Source: Phialophora verrucosa
Lineage: Eukaryota; Ascomycota; Eurotiomycetes; Chaetothyriales; Herpotrichiellaceae
Direction: 5' to 3'
Assembly (NCBI GenBank): GCA_002099365.1
Contig: MSED01000001.1
Coordinates: forward strand, 1,550,001-1,614,000
Length of the DNA: 64,000 nucleotides
Position numbers and translations under genes: made by a program. Under the pieces are notes generated by a model. It was not told where the DNA came from. It saw nothing but the letters and a program-made list of their open reading frames with translations, and did no database searches. Shown one piece after another: positions 1 through 10,281 of this stretch. Positions within the stretch are counted from its first letter, which is position 1, and every line of letters starts with the position of its first letter.

Positions 1-270
1 ATTAAATGGCTAAGGGAATTTTTCTCCTCCCATGAGGTTGTAGGCCACATTGGCTCCTATTCCCTTTCCCCACGTATTTGGCTGTACTTAATTTATACCA
101 AATCTCTCACCTCTCTTTCTCTCTCTCGTCTGTCCGATCCCTTGGATCCCGGTGGCTTTCGTTTGCGGGATGCCACCTTTGCTCGGGACCTTCCGCACAG
201 TCCAGGTTTCCTTCAAATCATCCTGTCAACTTGTCCGTCTAGATCTTAGCTTCTACAGCGCCAGTGACGC

Positions 271-3200
271 TCAACTGACATCACTGACATCAGCGTGCGC
301 TGTCTCCTCTTCTCCATGTTTGCTCGCGAGTCGGTGTTCGTCCCCTCCTCCGTCTTGCGGTGGCTCTTCTTTTTCAATGTGGATCCCTTTCTCGTCTGTC
401 ACGCGAGCGTACGGCTTCCGGTTATCATCGTCCTTGTTGCCTTCGCCCAACCCGACACCTCTATCCGAGGTATTGTCCGCGGCACCGCCAACGTGAACAT
501 TCTGCTCCTCAAGCTTCTTCGCTAGGTTCGCTGCTGCGACGCACGGCACTAGGAGAGCTTGCGGCCCGCCACTCTTCAGCTGCTGCTTGGCCCAAGCTTG
601 CATCCTCTCGATCTGGACTTGCGCGTAGTTCACCGCGGAGATGAAGGCCTTATCCCAAGTGGCTTGTGCACTCGGGTTGAGGGTGATCAGGTGTGCGTCG
701 ATGTGGCTCAGAAACACATAGAAGCCTCCGAGAGCGACCAAGGTGTCATACGACTCGGAGCCCGAGAAGTTGCCCACCACATCCACGGGGAAGATCTTGT
801 CTTTCAGGGCGGCGGAGACTTCGTGCCCGAAGTCGCCCTTGGCTTGGTACTTAAGCACATAAGGCTCGAATCGCTCAATGCAAGAGGTGATGATCCGGTG
901 CATAACTTGCATCCCACTGCTTACCTCCCAGTCGGCGTGTGACATCTGAGGAATGAGATTGTCGCAGATATGTCGCATGCATTTGAACGAGTTGAAGACA
1001 ACGGCGAGCCAATACTCCAGGAAACGGTCGAGCTGAGGAGGCTTATCATGCACGTCGCCGCCCGTGTGGCGCTTCTTGGCGTGTTCTTCGAGCTTTTTGA
1101 TGTAGGATGTCTGCCGCTCGTGAACGTGGACTTCTCCGTCGGCATTTTCGACGTTGGTTACTTTGACAGCTCCTCCCTTGAACATTGGCTGCTTCGACAC
1201 CGCATCCCATCGTTCTGTTGAGGTTAGAATGACAGCCGCATGGGGAACAGGCCAAGTTCCAAAGCATACCTTGAGTCAACTCGTTTGCGGCTCTGGCCTT
1301 CCCGTCCTTGGAGTCGAAGTATCCAAAGTGGAAGGGTATGAAGGTTTGTCCCTCGGCCATCAGTCCTACCCTTGCTTGAAGCTCTACCTTGCCTCTCCTC
1401 GATTCAACAATTACCCAATCACCTTCTTTGATATGGTATGCTTTTGCATCTCTCTCTCCGATTTGGAGGTATGGCTCGCGATCTGCATTTTGAAGCTCTT
1501 TCGTGCGGCCCGTCTTGGTCCTAGTGTGGAAATGCAGCGGTTGTCGGCCTGTAGACAGATGCAAGGGATACTGGTCATTCACACCCTCAAGTTCGGGTTG
1601 ATAGCTGCAGGGCTTCAAAATAGCTCGACCAGCCGGGTTCATAGATTCATACTGAGCCTGCACGATTGCATCCAATCGTTAGCAGCGTTGCTATCTCACT
1701 TATAACGATACCTACCTTTGTATAAGGTGCACCGGTTTCCAGATCATGTCCGAAGCTTTCGCAATATTCGGTATCGGTGAAGAAGAGTCCATCGTCGAAC
1801 AACCTCTCCTTCCCGTAGGGATACTTTTCGGTGCAAGGCCATTGGATCCCTGATCCGCCGGTCAACTTCTCGTACGTTAGTGCGGAGTAGTCGCAAGGTC
1901 GGCCCTTGGAAAGCCGCTTCCAAGCATCGAAAGCTTCAGCTGGTTGCGTCCAGGTTATCAAGGGCTTGTTGTCCTTGTCACGAAAGTCCATGCGCTTGGC
2001 GTAGTCGCAGAAAATCTCGAAGTCCGATTTCGCTTCTCCCTGTATCTTAAGATCAGCTGGTGGCTCGCACGTTGACAGAGTCGCTATGGGGACGTACTGG
2101 AGGGTCCACAGCCTTATGCGACAGGTGCACCGTGCGGTCCACATTCGTGAAGCACCCTTGTTTTTCTCCATGCGCAGCAGCAGGAAGAACCACATCAGCG
2201 ATAGCGGTAGTCTCGGTGGGAAATATATCCTGAACAACCACAAAGAGGCTCTCTTTGGTCAAGACTTCTCGCACCATTGGCAAGTTGGGCAAACTGACGA
2301 GTGGATTCGTGCCACTTATCCAAAACATCTCCATGAGACCAGCCTTGATGTACTTCAACATATTCTCAACATGCGTGGGTTCGTTCCAATGAGGAAGCAC
2401 ATGGTAGTCAATGTTCCACAGGTCGGCAAGTTCCTGCATATGTTTTGGGTTATTATGATTGCGAAAACCAGGATACTCGCCGTCGCAGCCAGCTTCCCGA
2501 TTGTTTTGCGCTGTTGGTTGTCCGTTCATTTGTAAGATTCCGCTGCCTGGCTTTCCAACATGGCCAAGTATGAGGTTGATATTGTTGATTTGACATGCAG
2601 CTCCCGTGGCTTGATTGGATTGATAAACCCCCTGCAGGGCAGTTGACACAAGCGATTCGGTGGTTCCCAGGATATTGGCAACGCGGACGATTTCTTCTTC
2701 TGGGACACCGGTGATCTGAGAAACAATGGACGGAGTGTATTCCCTGACTGTGGCTTCCAGTTCCTCCCGCTGTATGGTATGCTTCGAGACGTATTCTTCG
2801 TTGACATAGCCTTTAGAGAAGAGGAGATGCTGAATGCCGTTAAGCCTGGTGTATGTGAGTCATTACACCAACTTGTAGGTCACGCACGGTCAGTGTATCA
2901 CATACAGGGCTACGTTGGTCCCTATTTTGGGAGACAGGTGAATGGTAGCTTTCTTTGCGGACTCAGACTTCCGAGGGTCGATAACAATGACTTGTGGGGG
3001 GTCCGAACCTGCGAGACGATCTAGTATTCGTGACCTGATGACATGTAAACGAAGTCGGAACAATGGCTATGTCGACAAGAGCAGTTCATTCCCCAAAGAA
3101 CGAATGGGGAGAGAGGTCCTTACCAGAGTACAGTTTGGGTCGCAGCCATGTTATGGCCTACTAGCATGATACAATGTGTGAAGTCAATGTCCGAGTAGGA

Positions 3201-3923
3201 GCCCGGTTGCCCATCGGAGCCAAAGCTTTCTCGCATAGACGCTGCAGCTGTTGCAGTACACAAACGAGTGTTACCGTCCCTGTCTTCACTTAGCTGAATG
3301 TCGACGGCCGACAAGATGTTCCCACGACTTACATGTGCAACGTATTCAAGCCTGCCTTTCCCACCATTGCAAGAGCATAATACTCTTCGAGGAATAACTG
3401 CCCAGTCGTGTAGAAGCCAATCCCATGGGTTGTCAAGCGGCTTCGGATGTCCATTGACCGCTCGACGATCAACGTCATGGCTTCATCCCAAGTAGCACGT
3501 TCGAGCTTGCCGTGTCGCCTGATCATGGGGTATTTCAGGCGATCGGGATGGTGAAGAGACTTCCATCTGTCACGGCGTTAAGAGACGCCCGCATTCAGGC
3601 GGTGCAGATACTTACGCGTACAAACCCTTCGGCCCCAAGCGACCCTTATTGACGCGATCTGAGGCTCTTCCCCGGATGCCCACTATACGCCCCTTTTTCA
3701 CCCCATAATCGCAGCCGCAGCCATTACTGGTCATTAATTAGGCGGACCCTATCTGTCGCCCGCCGAAACCTCACCTGCACATCACACACGCGGTCTGAAC
3801 CCATTCCTCGGGTTCCTCAATGCAATGCTGGTCGACTCTTGTCGGCCAGACATGCTTGTACGGTTTTCGTTCTCCCCAGATATCGTCGACAGCATCTCGT
3901 GTCGAGAGCGAGGTCGCTGCCAT
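271..3923 (-). CDS. Bis-MGD-type molybdopterin oxidoreductase (DMSO reductase family, nitrate reductase/formate dehydrogenase-like)
   Basis: Nine exons chain exactly: 3923-3775, 3726-3616, 3566-3333, 3279-3124, 3034-2906, 2845-2098, 2039-1716, 1657-1270, 1214-271, giving 3183 nt and 1060 aa. Near the N terminus is a Cys motif CVMCSNGC (C46, C49, C53, plus C55) of the molybdopterin oxidoreductase 4Fe-4S domain; the usual fourth Cys is Gly81 (LGPKG). DGNTRLC places a likely Mo-ligating Cys at about residue 172, as in Nap/NarB/FdhF-type enzymes. MNGQPTAQNNREAG (about 365) and the WISGTNP and DIFPTET blocks follow. A C-terminal dinucleotide-binding domain (TGRQPLHFHTRTKTGR, about 650-760) is followed by some 290 extra residues that are helical and then acidic and disordered-looking. 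The family couples redox of small substrates to Fe-S and Mo-bisMGD; the substrate here is unknown. It is divergent from moeA-like and next to mobA-like genes. The start at 3923 is chosen because family similarity begins at DDIWGER; an in-frame ATG at 4163 is an alternative. Confidence 0.9.
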
Positions 3924-4485
3924 TTTGACTCCGATGCTAGGTCCGGTAGCCCTCGAAGAAATCCGCCTTGACAGAAAGTCGAGGAGTACAAGTCGAGAGC
4001 AACGACCAGCGCAGCCCCCGTCTCTGTCGACTGACCAGTCGCGACCAAGCTTTGCGGGAAGAACGGTAAGCCTCCCCCGGGCAAGAAGCGCAACGTCATT
4101 CTTGTGCACGCTTATTGGTCGTTTAGGGGGTCTCCGGAACTTCTTCCCGGTAGCCACCAGCATTGATTGACTAATGGTTTGGAATGTCACTTGAGTTTCC
4201 TCTTTGGTAGAGCTTCGCTAATGCCATCCTGGGCACATGGCGCTTCCGTAAAGTGTAAGAGGTGGACATGTCGTCAGGGCTGCCACTTTCGCCCCCGTCT
4301 TACCCGAGAGAAGCTGCCAAGATTCTTCTATACTCCGCGGTGGTAAAGCGGATGTGGTGAAGCTTCTTGAAACTTAACACGCCGGGTCAATCTAGAGTGT
4401 TCAAAGAACAACCCTTTCTGTCCCGGCACAGAGAGATATTGTTGATCGGTTTGTGTCACTATACACACCCCCAGACGCACAAGCC
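3924..4485. promoter_or_regulatory. Shared intergenic region between the Mo-enzyme and moeA-like genes
   Basis: This 562-bp gap lies between divergently transcribed genes and probably carries both promoters. An inverted CCAAT box (ATTGG) lies at 4114-4118. I see few GATA-type sites and no convincing TATA box. The part from 3924 to 4163 is also an open extension of the Mo-enzyme reading frame. Confidence 0.5.
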
Positions 4486-6177
4486 ATGGGAGACGCAGGA
4501 TCGAGCTGGGTGAGCGCTATTGATCCTGCCCACGTTCCATGCGGAGGACCACAAAAGAGAGGACACGGCACCCCCATCACATATGGCGAGGCGCTTCGCC
4601 GCTTAGACATAGTCGCATCCCGCCAACGATCTCTTCTGCCAGATGTCAGATCCGAAATGGTCGGAGGTTGTCTATCGAGCCACATCGAAGATCCTTCGGA
4701 TGAGCGAGGCTGGTCAAAGACTGACGGTACCACTATGACTTTGCCCTTGGTTTCTGCCCTTGGCAAGCGGTGCGCGGAGACACTCAGTGCTCCACATTCA
4801 CTACCAGTGGACGATACGTCGGCCATGGATGGGTTTGCTGTATCCTCTGCTGTAACAAGCTTTGCCTCGTTAGAAAGCCCAGTCAAGTTTCGGATATCTC
4901 ACGTTGTTGCAGCCGGCGATGGACTGGAAGCCCCAATTCAGAATCAAGGCGGAATGCCGCCAGCCTGTTGCTTCGGGACTGAAATCCACGGAGAATGCGT
5001 TGAAATCATGACAGGGGCCAGGTTCCCTGACCGCAGTCACCCATGTCTAGACGCGGTGGTCAAGATTGAAGATGTCGTTGTCAGACGGGATGGTGGCATT
5101 CGGGACTGCACGGCCGCTTCCTCTGAGTACATCGAAATATCGGCACCCGTCAAGGAACACCAAAACAGACGATTTGCAGGAAGTGATTTCACGGTTGGTG
5201 ACCGGATCGTGGAAGCAGGCGAGGTCATCCAGCCAAAGCACATCATGGCCCTTGCTCTCTTTGGCTTTCATGATGTGGAAGTGTCGTCTTGCATGCAAGA
5301 TTTCCAGCAACCCAGACATACCGGATCGCCGCACTTAAAAATCGGAGTGATTTCTACAGGGTCCGAATTGACCGATACTCACGCAAGTCCACGGGGCAAG
5401 CACTTCAGCAACTGTGCGGCCTCTGGACAAACAATACCCAACTCAAACGGCCCGTACATAATGTCCAGACTCCGTCAGATGGATGCTCCATTCGATTTGC
5501 AGTATCTCGGCATAGCACGAGACTGCGAGAAAGCTCTGGAGCACAAGATCAAGGTTGGAGTCCAGGATCGCCGGCTGGATGTTATCGTAGCGACTGGTGG
5601 AGTGTCAATGGGCAAGTTCGACCTGGTACGACCCGTGCTGGAGGAGAGATTGAATGCAAAGGTCGTTTTTCACGGTGTCAAAGTGCGGCCAGGTTTGCCC
5701 GTGTTGTTCGCATGGCTCGAGCATGAGGGAGCTGCAAACTATGAACCAAGTGGGAGGATGACGGCTTTCTTTGGGCTGCCTGGCAATCCAATCGCCGCAG
5801 CCATGGCATTTCGTTTCTTTGTCCTTCCGTATCTCACCGCCCTGAGAGGACTGGAGTTCGCACCTCCCAAACGCTCGATAGTTCAGCTACAGTGCAGAAG
5901 CGGTTGTAACGGACTGGAATCAGATCGATGTGACAAAATCGGCACTTCAATCAAAGTATCAACGCGCGCGAAGCCTCCTGATCTGCACGTCTTCTGGCTG
6001 TCGAAAATCCAAACCCCCGATGACCCCACAGCCACGGGGAATGGAGCAGTAGAAATACTAGATGATCAAGCATCTTACAAAGTAGGCAGTCTCTTGCAAG
6101 CGGATGGTTGGGTGGAGGTCCCAGCTGGCGTCGCGCTGGTTTCGGAGGGTGACTCGCTGCTGGTGCATGACCTCTGA
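4486..6177 (+). CDS. MoeA-like molybdopterin molybdenumtransferase, single-domain form
   Basis: This intronless 563-aa gene starts at the ATG at 4486; the frame is open a little further upstream but without an ATG. MoeA/gephyrin-E/Cnx1E proteins insert molybdate into adenylylated molybdopterin. Visible family blocks are PVDDTSAMDGFA, EIMTGARFP, KIEDV, GEVIQPKHIMAL, VISTGSEL, ATGGVSMGKFD, VRPGLPVLF and FFGLPGNPIAAAMAF. There is no MogA (G) domain, whereas the fungal housekeeping protein CnxE is normally a G-E fusion, so this looks like an extra bacterial-style copy dedicated to the neighbouring enzyme. Its N-terminal 100 residues are longer and more polar than in bacterial MoeA. It is divergent from the Mo-enzyme and ends 69 bp from the convergent MobA-like gene. 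Confidence 0.9.
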   Translation: MGDAGSSWVSAIDPAHVPCGGPQKRGHGTPITYGEALRRLDIVASRQRSLLPDVRSEMVGGCLSSHIEDPSDERGWSKTDGTTMTLPLVSALGKRCAETLSAPHSLPVDDTSAMDGFAVSSAVTSFASLESPVKFRISHVVAAGDGLEAPIQNQGGMPPACCFGTEIHGECVEIMTGARFPDRSHPCLDAVVKIEDVVVRRDGGIRDCTAASSEYIEISAPVKEHQNRRFAGSDFTVGDRIVEAGEVIQPKHIMALALFGFHDVEVSSCMQDFQQPRHTGSPHLKIGVISTGSELTDTHASPRGKHFSNCAASGQTIPNSNGPYIMSRLRQMDAPFDLQYLGIARDCEKALEHKIKVGVQDRRLDVIVATGGVSMGKFDLVRPVLEERLNAKVVFHGVKVRPGLPVLFAWLEHEGAANYEPSGRMTAFFGLPGNPIAAAMAFRFFVLPYLTALRGLEFAPPKRSIVQLQCRSGCNGLESDRCDKIGTSIKVSTRAKPPDLHVFWLSKIQTPDDPTATGNGAVEILDDQASYKVGSLLQADGWVEVPAGVALVSEGDSLLVHDL

Positions 6178-6246
6178 TAGTGATAGATGACAAGGTTCGA
6201 AATGGCAGCGATCTTGGCTCTACTTGCGGGAGACAATGCTTCATTT

Positions 6247-6999
6247 TTAGCACGATGGTGAAGCCAGGCTTTCTCGTTGCTGAGAGATTCGAGCCAATTG
6301 GTCCTTGGCTTCGTCCCAGTCCTGTTTTGTGTTGACGCTCTTTAGCCATGATGCGTTAGTTGGAGATACTGTTTCCACCCCGTCTGAAAAGGCTTCGAAG
6401 CGTTTTCCAGACTCTTGGTTGGCCGAAAACTCGCGAATGACACGATTAGGCCCAACAGCGACATTCACTTGACTCAGTTCTTGCAACCGCTGCAGTGAAA
6501 TAGGTGACCAAATCGCCAGTAGAGGCTCATTCCATCCATCGGCATTGCGAAAACAAGTCACAGCCTTTTCTCCGCTCAGATGCACGTCGACGAGAGTTGA
6601 CAATGTCTTCGTTTCGAGCAGCGGATAGTCGCAGCCCGTAACCAGCCAATGCGCATCAGAGTCGACCTCATGTGCAGCTACCAAGCCCGCAGCAGGGCCG
6701 CAGTCCGGGACACGATCAACGACATAGTCTATTCGCTTGTCATCAATTGGCACGTTCGACGTGCCGAGGATCGACTGGAGTTCGGCGACCTGCTTCGCAT
6801 GTCGAGTCGAGATGACCATGTTGCCATGAAAGTCATCCTCCCAGAGTCTGTAGCAAGACTGGTGGATCAGGGCGATTTTTACTATCAGAGGAGCTGTAAT
6901 CTCTGACATTGGTGTCGGGAGAAGATATTTCGGTGAGCCCATCCGCGAGGATCGGCCACCAGCAAGAATGAGCGACCTTATTCGAATGTGCTCGGGCAT
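6247..6999 (-). CDS. MobA-like molybdenum cofactor guanylyltransferase
   Basis: This intronless 250-aa protein starts at an ATG at 6999. It opens with a nucleotidyltransferase signature, LILAGGRSSRMGSPKYLLP, followed by DRVPDCGPAAGL and LVTGCDYPLL, matching the MobA/GTP:Mo-cofactor guanylyltransferase family. MobA attaches GMP from GTP to Mo-MPT to form the MGD cofactor needed by DMSO-reductase-family enzymes. Such an activity has no use in canonical eukaryotic molybdoenzymes, so its place beside the bis-MGD-type oxidoreductase is the strongest functional clue in the locus. A role as a generic sugar or CDP-type nucleotidyltransferase is less likely given the LAGGRSSRMG motif and context. Confidence 0.88.
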   Translation of the reverse strand: MPEHIRIRSLILAGGRSSRMGSPKYLLPTPMSEITAPLIVKIALIHQSCYRLWEDDFHGNMVISTRHAKQVAELQSILGTSNVPIDDKRIDYVVDRVPDCGPAAGLVAAHEVDSDAHWLVTGCDYPLLETKTLSTLVDVHLSGEKAVTCFRNADGWNEPLLAIWSPISLQRLQELSQVNVAVGPNRVIREFSANQESGKRFEAFSDGVETVSPTNASWLKSVNTKQDWDEAKDQLARISQQRESLASPSC

Positions 7000-8396
7000 T
7001 TTTTGAGTTCCTGCTCGGCGAGGTTAGGACTGAGACGACAGCGGTCATCCTCCACCTTGATAGATACGCTCTAGGTATGGCAATTGCGCACAACTGTCGC
7101 GCGGAGAAGGCAGGAACATTTTGGTGGTCTTCATTCTATCGGTCAGGTGCTCAAACTAGCGAGTTGGGATGCGCCAAGCCGCCAATTACGGCGCTAAAGC
7201 ACGGACCAATCCAAAAAAATCCTCGATTTTTCCTCCTAAACGGATCTAAGCACCGATACGATACATACGTCAAAAGCCTCTATCATCGCGCTTGCTAGGT
7301 AACCTATTCGTTCTTTGAAAATTAAATTACACTAAAACAGGCGTATGAGACGGTAATCTCCAACATGCTGTGACGATATTGCTCAGTTAAAACAAGCGTC
7401 GTTCGTCTCGGTCTAAGCTGTACAGCGACTCACTCTCACCGTGCGAGGCCGCGGTACAGGCGATGGATTCACCCGAGACTTCCTGCTTCGATCCGCTTCA
7501 GTGTTATATTAGATGTTTAGCCCCAAATTCCACCGAAATGGAGCAGAATCACGGATGAGGAAGAATCGTGGACTGTGGGGCATAGCGGGCTGGGAGGACA
7601 GTGACGGCATTGAAAACGTTGAGGGTGGCTCGGGACTCCGGCACAGTGGTGGAGTTGGATGCACTGGATACTCCATTGAGTCGCTGACCTCGTACACGGT
7701 ATTAAGAGCATCTCCTTATAGAGTCGCCGATGCTGAAACGGGATTTACCCGGCCTGGGCGCGGTAAGGTGCAAGACTGTCAAGGCTGAGTGGCGTCCCGT
7801 TGTGTTGCACCGCTGGCGATAGAGTCCAGCCCTTTCAACATTGTGCGGTCGAAATGCTTCGGTTCAGAGTAACATACGGAAGACAGACTGATAAGATTGC
7901 CACGCAGGTCCGTCTCGTGACAGAGAAAATTAGTGGATGGTTGGAATTCGGCGGCAGGCAATACACTCGCAGCGGCGAGGGCTATCTTCCAAGCCGGAGT
8001 TTGCATCCTCATTAAAATGTCGACCACGCTCCCAGGCAGGCGAGTTCTTTGCGCAACCCACGCTCTACGCCCTTCTGTTCTGACCACGTGTCTCGCCTAG
8101 GCAAAGACCGCTTCTCGTCCAAGCTCAGTCCAACGGCATATTTACGAGCAAAATTCAATCTCACACTAGGATGAATAGGTTGTGATGGATGGGTTTTGCT
8201 AAGGTCTGTTCTCTATTGAGAGGTCGGACCAGCCTTGAGAGATCGTAGATACTAGGTTCCAAAAGTTCCATGCTTGGACGTACACTGACAGGTTGCTTGT
8301 ATGAGTCAACGGTCTCACTGCGAGAAAATATGCCGTTCATCGTCAGCTCAGAGCAAAGTAGCATTCATCCTCTGTTGATTAACCGTGCCATTTCCC
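7000..8396. other. Intergenic stretch, no gene recognised
   Basis: Short open frames occur (for example 7513-7788 plus) but none has recognisable similarity, an intron-consistent model or a family motif. The stretch presumably contains the mobA-like promoter and the 3' region of the EthD gene. Confidence 0.5.
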
Positions 8397-8871
8397 TCAC
8401 GATGCATGGACGTCTTCGCCGATCAGAATTGTGGGCGTGGAGTCAGTATAATTTGGAGTGTCCTCTGCGAGCATCGCTCCCTTTGCTCGAAATGCTGCTT
8501 GGACAGATTGCAAACTGTCAAATTCCAGAAGGACAACCGCTCGTTGAGATGGTGGTATTGATGGGTCCATCGCGGACGCGACCGAAATGATACGATAACC
8601 TGCATTCCCGATCAGCATTAATGAACAATGGTCAACATCAAGTGCTCTAGTTCTATCACGGAACAAGACAGACCCATTCCTCCAAGTGAGGTCAAGCAGG
8701 CGTGTCAAAACAGGATCTTGACTGGTATGACATATTTGACCGAGACGTACCAAGAAACCCGTATCCTTTGAAAACGTCAGCCGCAAGACGCATGTGGGTC
8801 TTTTTGTAATATTCCAGGTCAAATTTGGTGCCTGGTGTGTTGGGGTACAGGATCGTAACAGTAGCTGGCAT
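8397..8871 (-). CDS. EthD-domain small protein
   Basis: Two exons (8871-8751 and 8599-8397) join across a 151-bp intron with GTACGT donor and CAG acceptor to give 107 aa. The sequence has the EthD/dimeric alpha-beta barrel pattern: MPATVTILYPNTPGTKFD, then LEYYKKTHM, a middle strand, LLEFDSLQSVQAAF and a C-terminal PTILIGEDV. Family members are small ferredoxin-like-fold proteins. Some act in ether or polyketide degradation, others have no known role. The fungal subfamily usually has about 100-110 residues, as here. It stands alone with no obvious partner, so no substrate is proposed. Confidence 0.82.
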
Positions 8872-10281
8872 TGTCGCAGTCGTAGATAGTTGTATGGTCC
8901 TGAATGGGTTCAGAATATAGCAGAGAACGGATGACAATTTCACGAGAGCGTGCAGCAATTCTACGCGGAGCAAAAGCAGAGTTCAAAGTCAATTGAAAAT
9001 TTTGACAAAGCAATGAGCAGACAAGCAGTAAATAATATATCCTTCACGCGTCTATCAGTACCCGGTTAAGGTAGTTGCGGTCGATAAAGACTTTGCCCAT
9101 ATCCGCTACGGAGAACTTCGGACGAGGTCGGTCATAATGCGAGCGAATAGTATCCGTATATTATAAGCCTCGCTCGAGAGATAAACTAGAAGTGTAACGG
9201 GGCTTTGGGAGGTTAGTTATGCTAGACAGCTCTGCACAAATTGTACAGGCCTGCGGCAAGGCGGAGGTTCCAGCAGGTAGCACTTCTTAGTCGGTCAGGA
9301 CATGACAGCACATCAGGTAGTGAGCGAATACTTCAGAATGACACGGGGGACCTGTATCGGCAATCCATCCTGCTCGACGGGCTGCAGCAACAGCTAACTA
9401 TTGAAGGGCTTGCTTGGAGAGTGAATCGGGTGGGGAAGGACGGTGATCCGATGGACTTCAGAAAGCATCAGCGCACCAGAATCTCACCGGCTGGTGGACT
9501 TGCCGAACTCACCGGGTGGTGGGCTTGCCGAACTCACTGAATTAAATGTGAACAGATCCCGGTTTGCTGGACATGTCGCCAATTTGTGTGGCCTGCGAAG
9601 GATCTGGAATGCGACTGACCTAGCTGTCGAGCCATGGCAAATCTCCTGCTGATTCCCATCACGCTGTCCGTGATGGTCTCGAAGCTGCTGGTAGTTCGAG
9701 GCATAATAAGCGTAGGTTGGATAGCTCAATCACCACGAGAGATCGACTCCATGCTCCAGAGAATCGATCACTGCCCTGCTGGAGCTTGTCGGACCGAGGA
9801 GGCTCTAGCGAGAGTCGTGGCGTGGTTGGCACGCTACTGGCCGCCATTGGTGTTCCTCGAGGCAAGGCGAAGCTCGGGCGGACTTGGTGACAGTGCCCAT
9901 GGGTGGTTAGGATACCCTGAAGTGGACAAGGAGACACTATGCCACAAATACTGTTGTAGTAAAAAGGAATCGAATAAAAAATATTAATAATATAACGGTC
10001 GGTTCGGCTTTGGTACCCCTTGTGCCCTTTCCCGGTATCGCCAACGGCTTGGTGCGGAGAGCTCAACTTGCAACTTGCACGACCCACTGCTTTGTGCATG
10101 AGGCTTTGCAACCACAGGAGCCTTCAGCCATGCGTAGGCACCCCTCCCACTCCAATCATGGGACGGGGCAGACGGAAGTTTCAATGCAGGGACTACATGA
10201 TATACGTCCTAGATTCGGGCTGTAGCCCACAAGACGAGATCTATAACCTTTATCAGCCAAAGCGTCTCCTTTTGGAGACTC
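8872..10281. other. Intergenic stretch with a small 25-bp direct repeat
   Basis: No gene is recognised. Two imperfect direct copies with a period of 25 bp share the core CTTGCCGAACTCAC at 9499 and 9524. AT-rich patches occur near 9025-9180 and 9960-9995. Confidence 0.45.

Noticed and set aside
2526..2807. Open frame inside the molybdoenzyme gene on the same strand but another frame
   Set aside because: It is a shadow of the true coding frame, which carries the conserved MNGQPTAQ and WISGTNP blocks.
271..3923. Bacterial contamination as explanation for the molybdoenzyme
   Set aside because: The gene has eight GT-AG introns whose removal gives one exact frame, and its neighbours include spliced fungal genes on the same contig.
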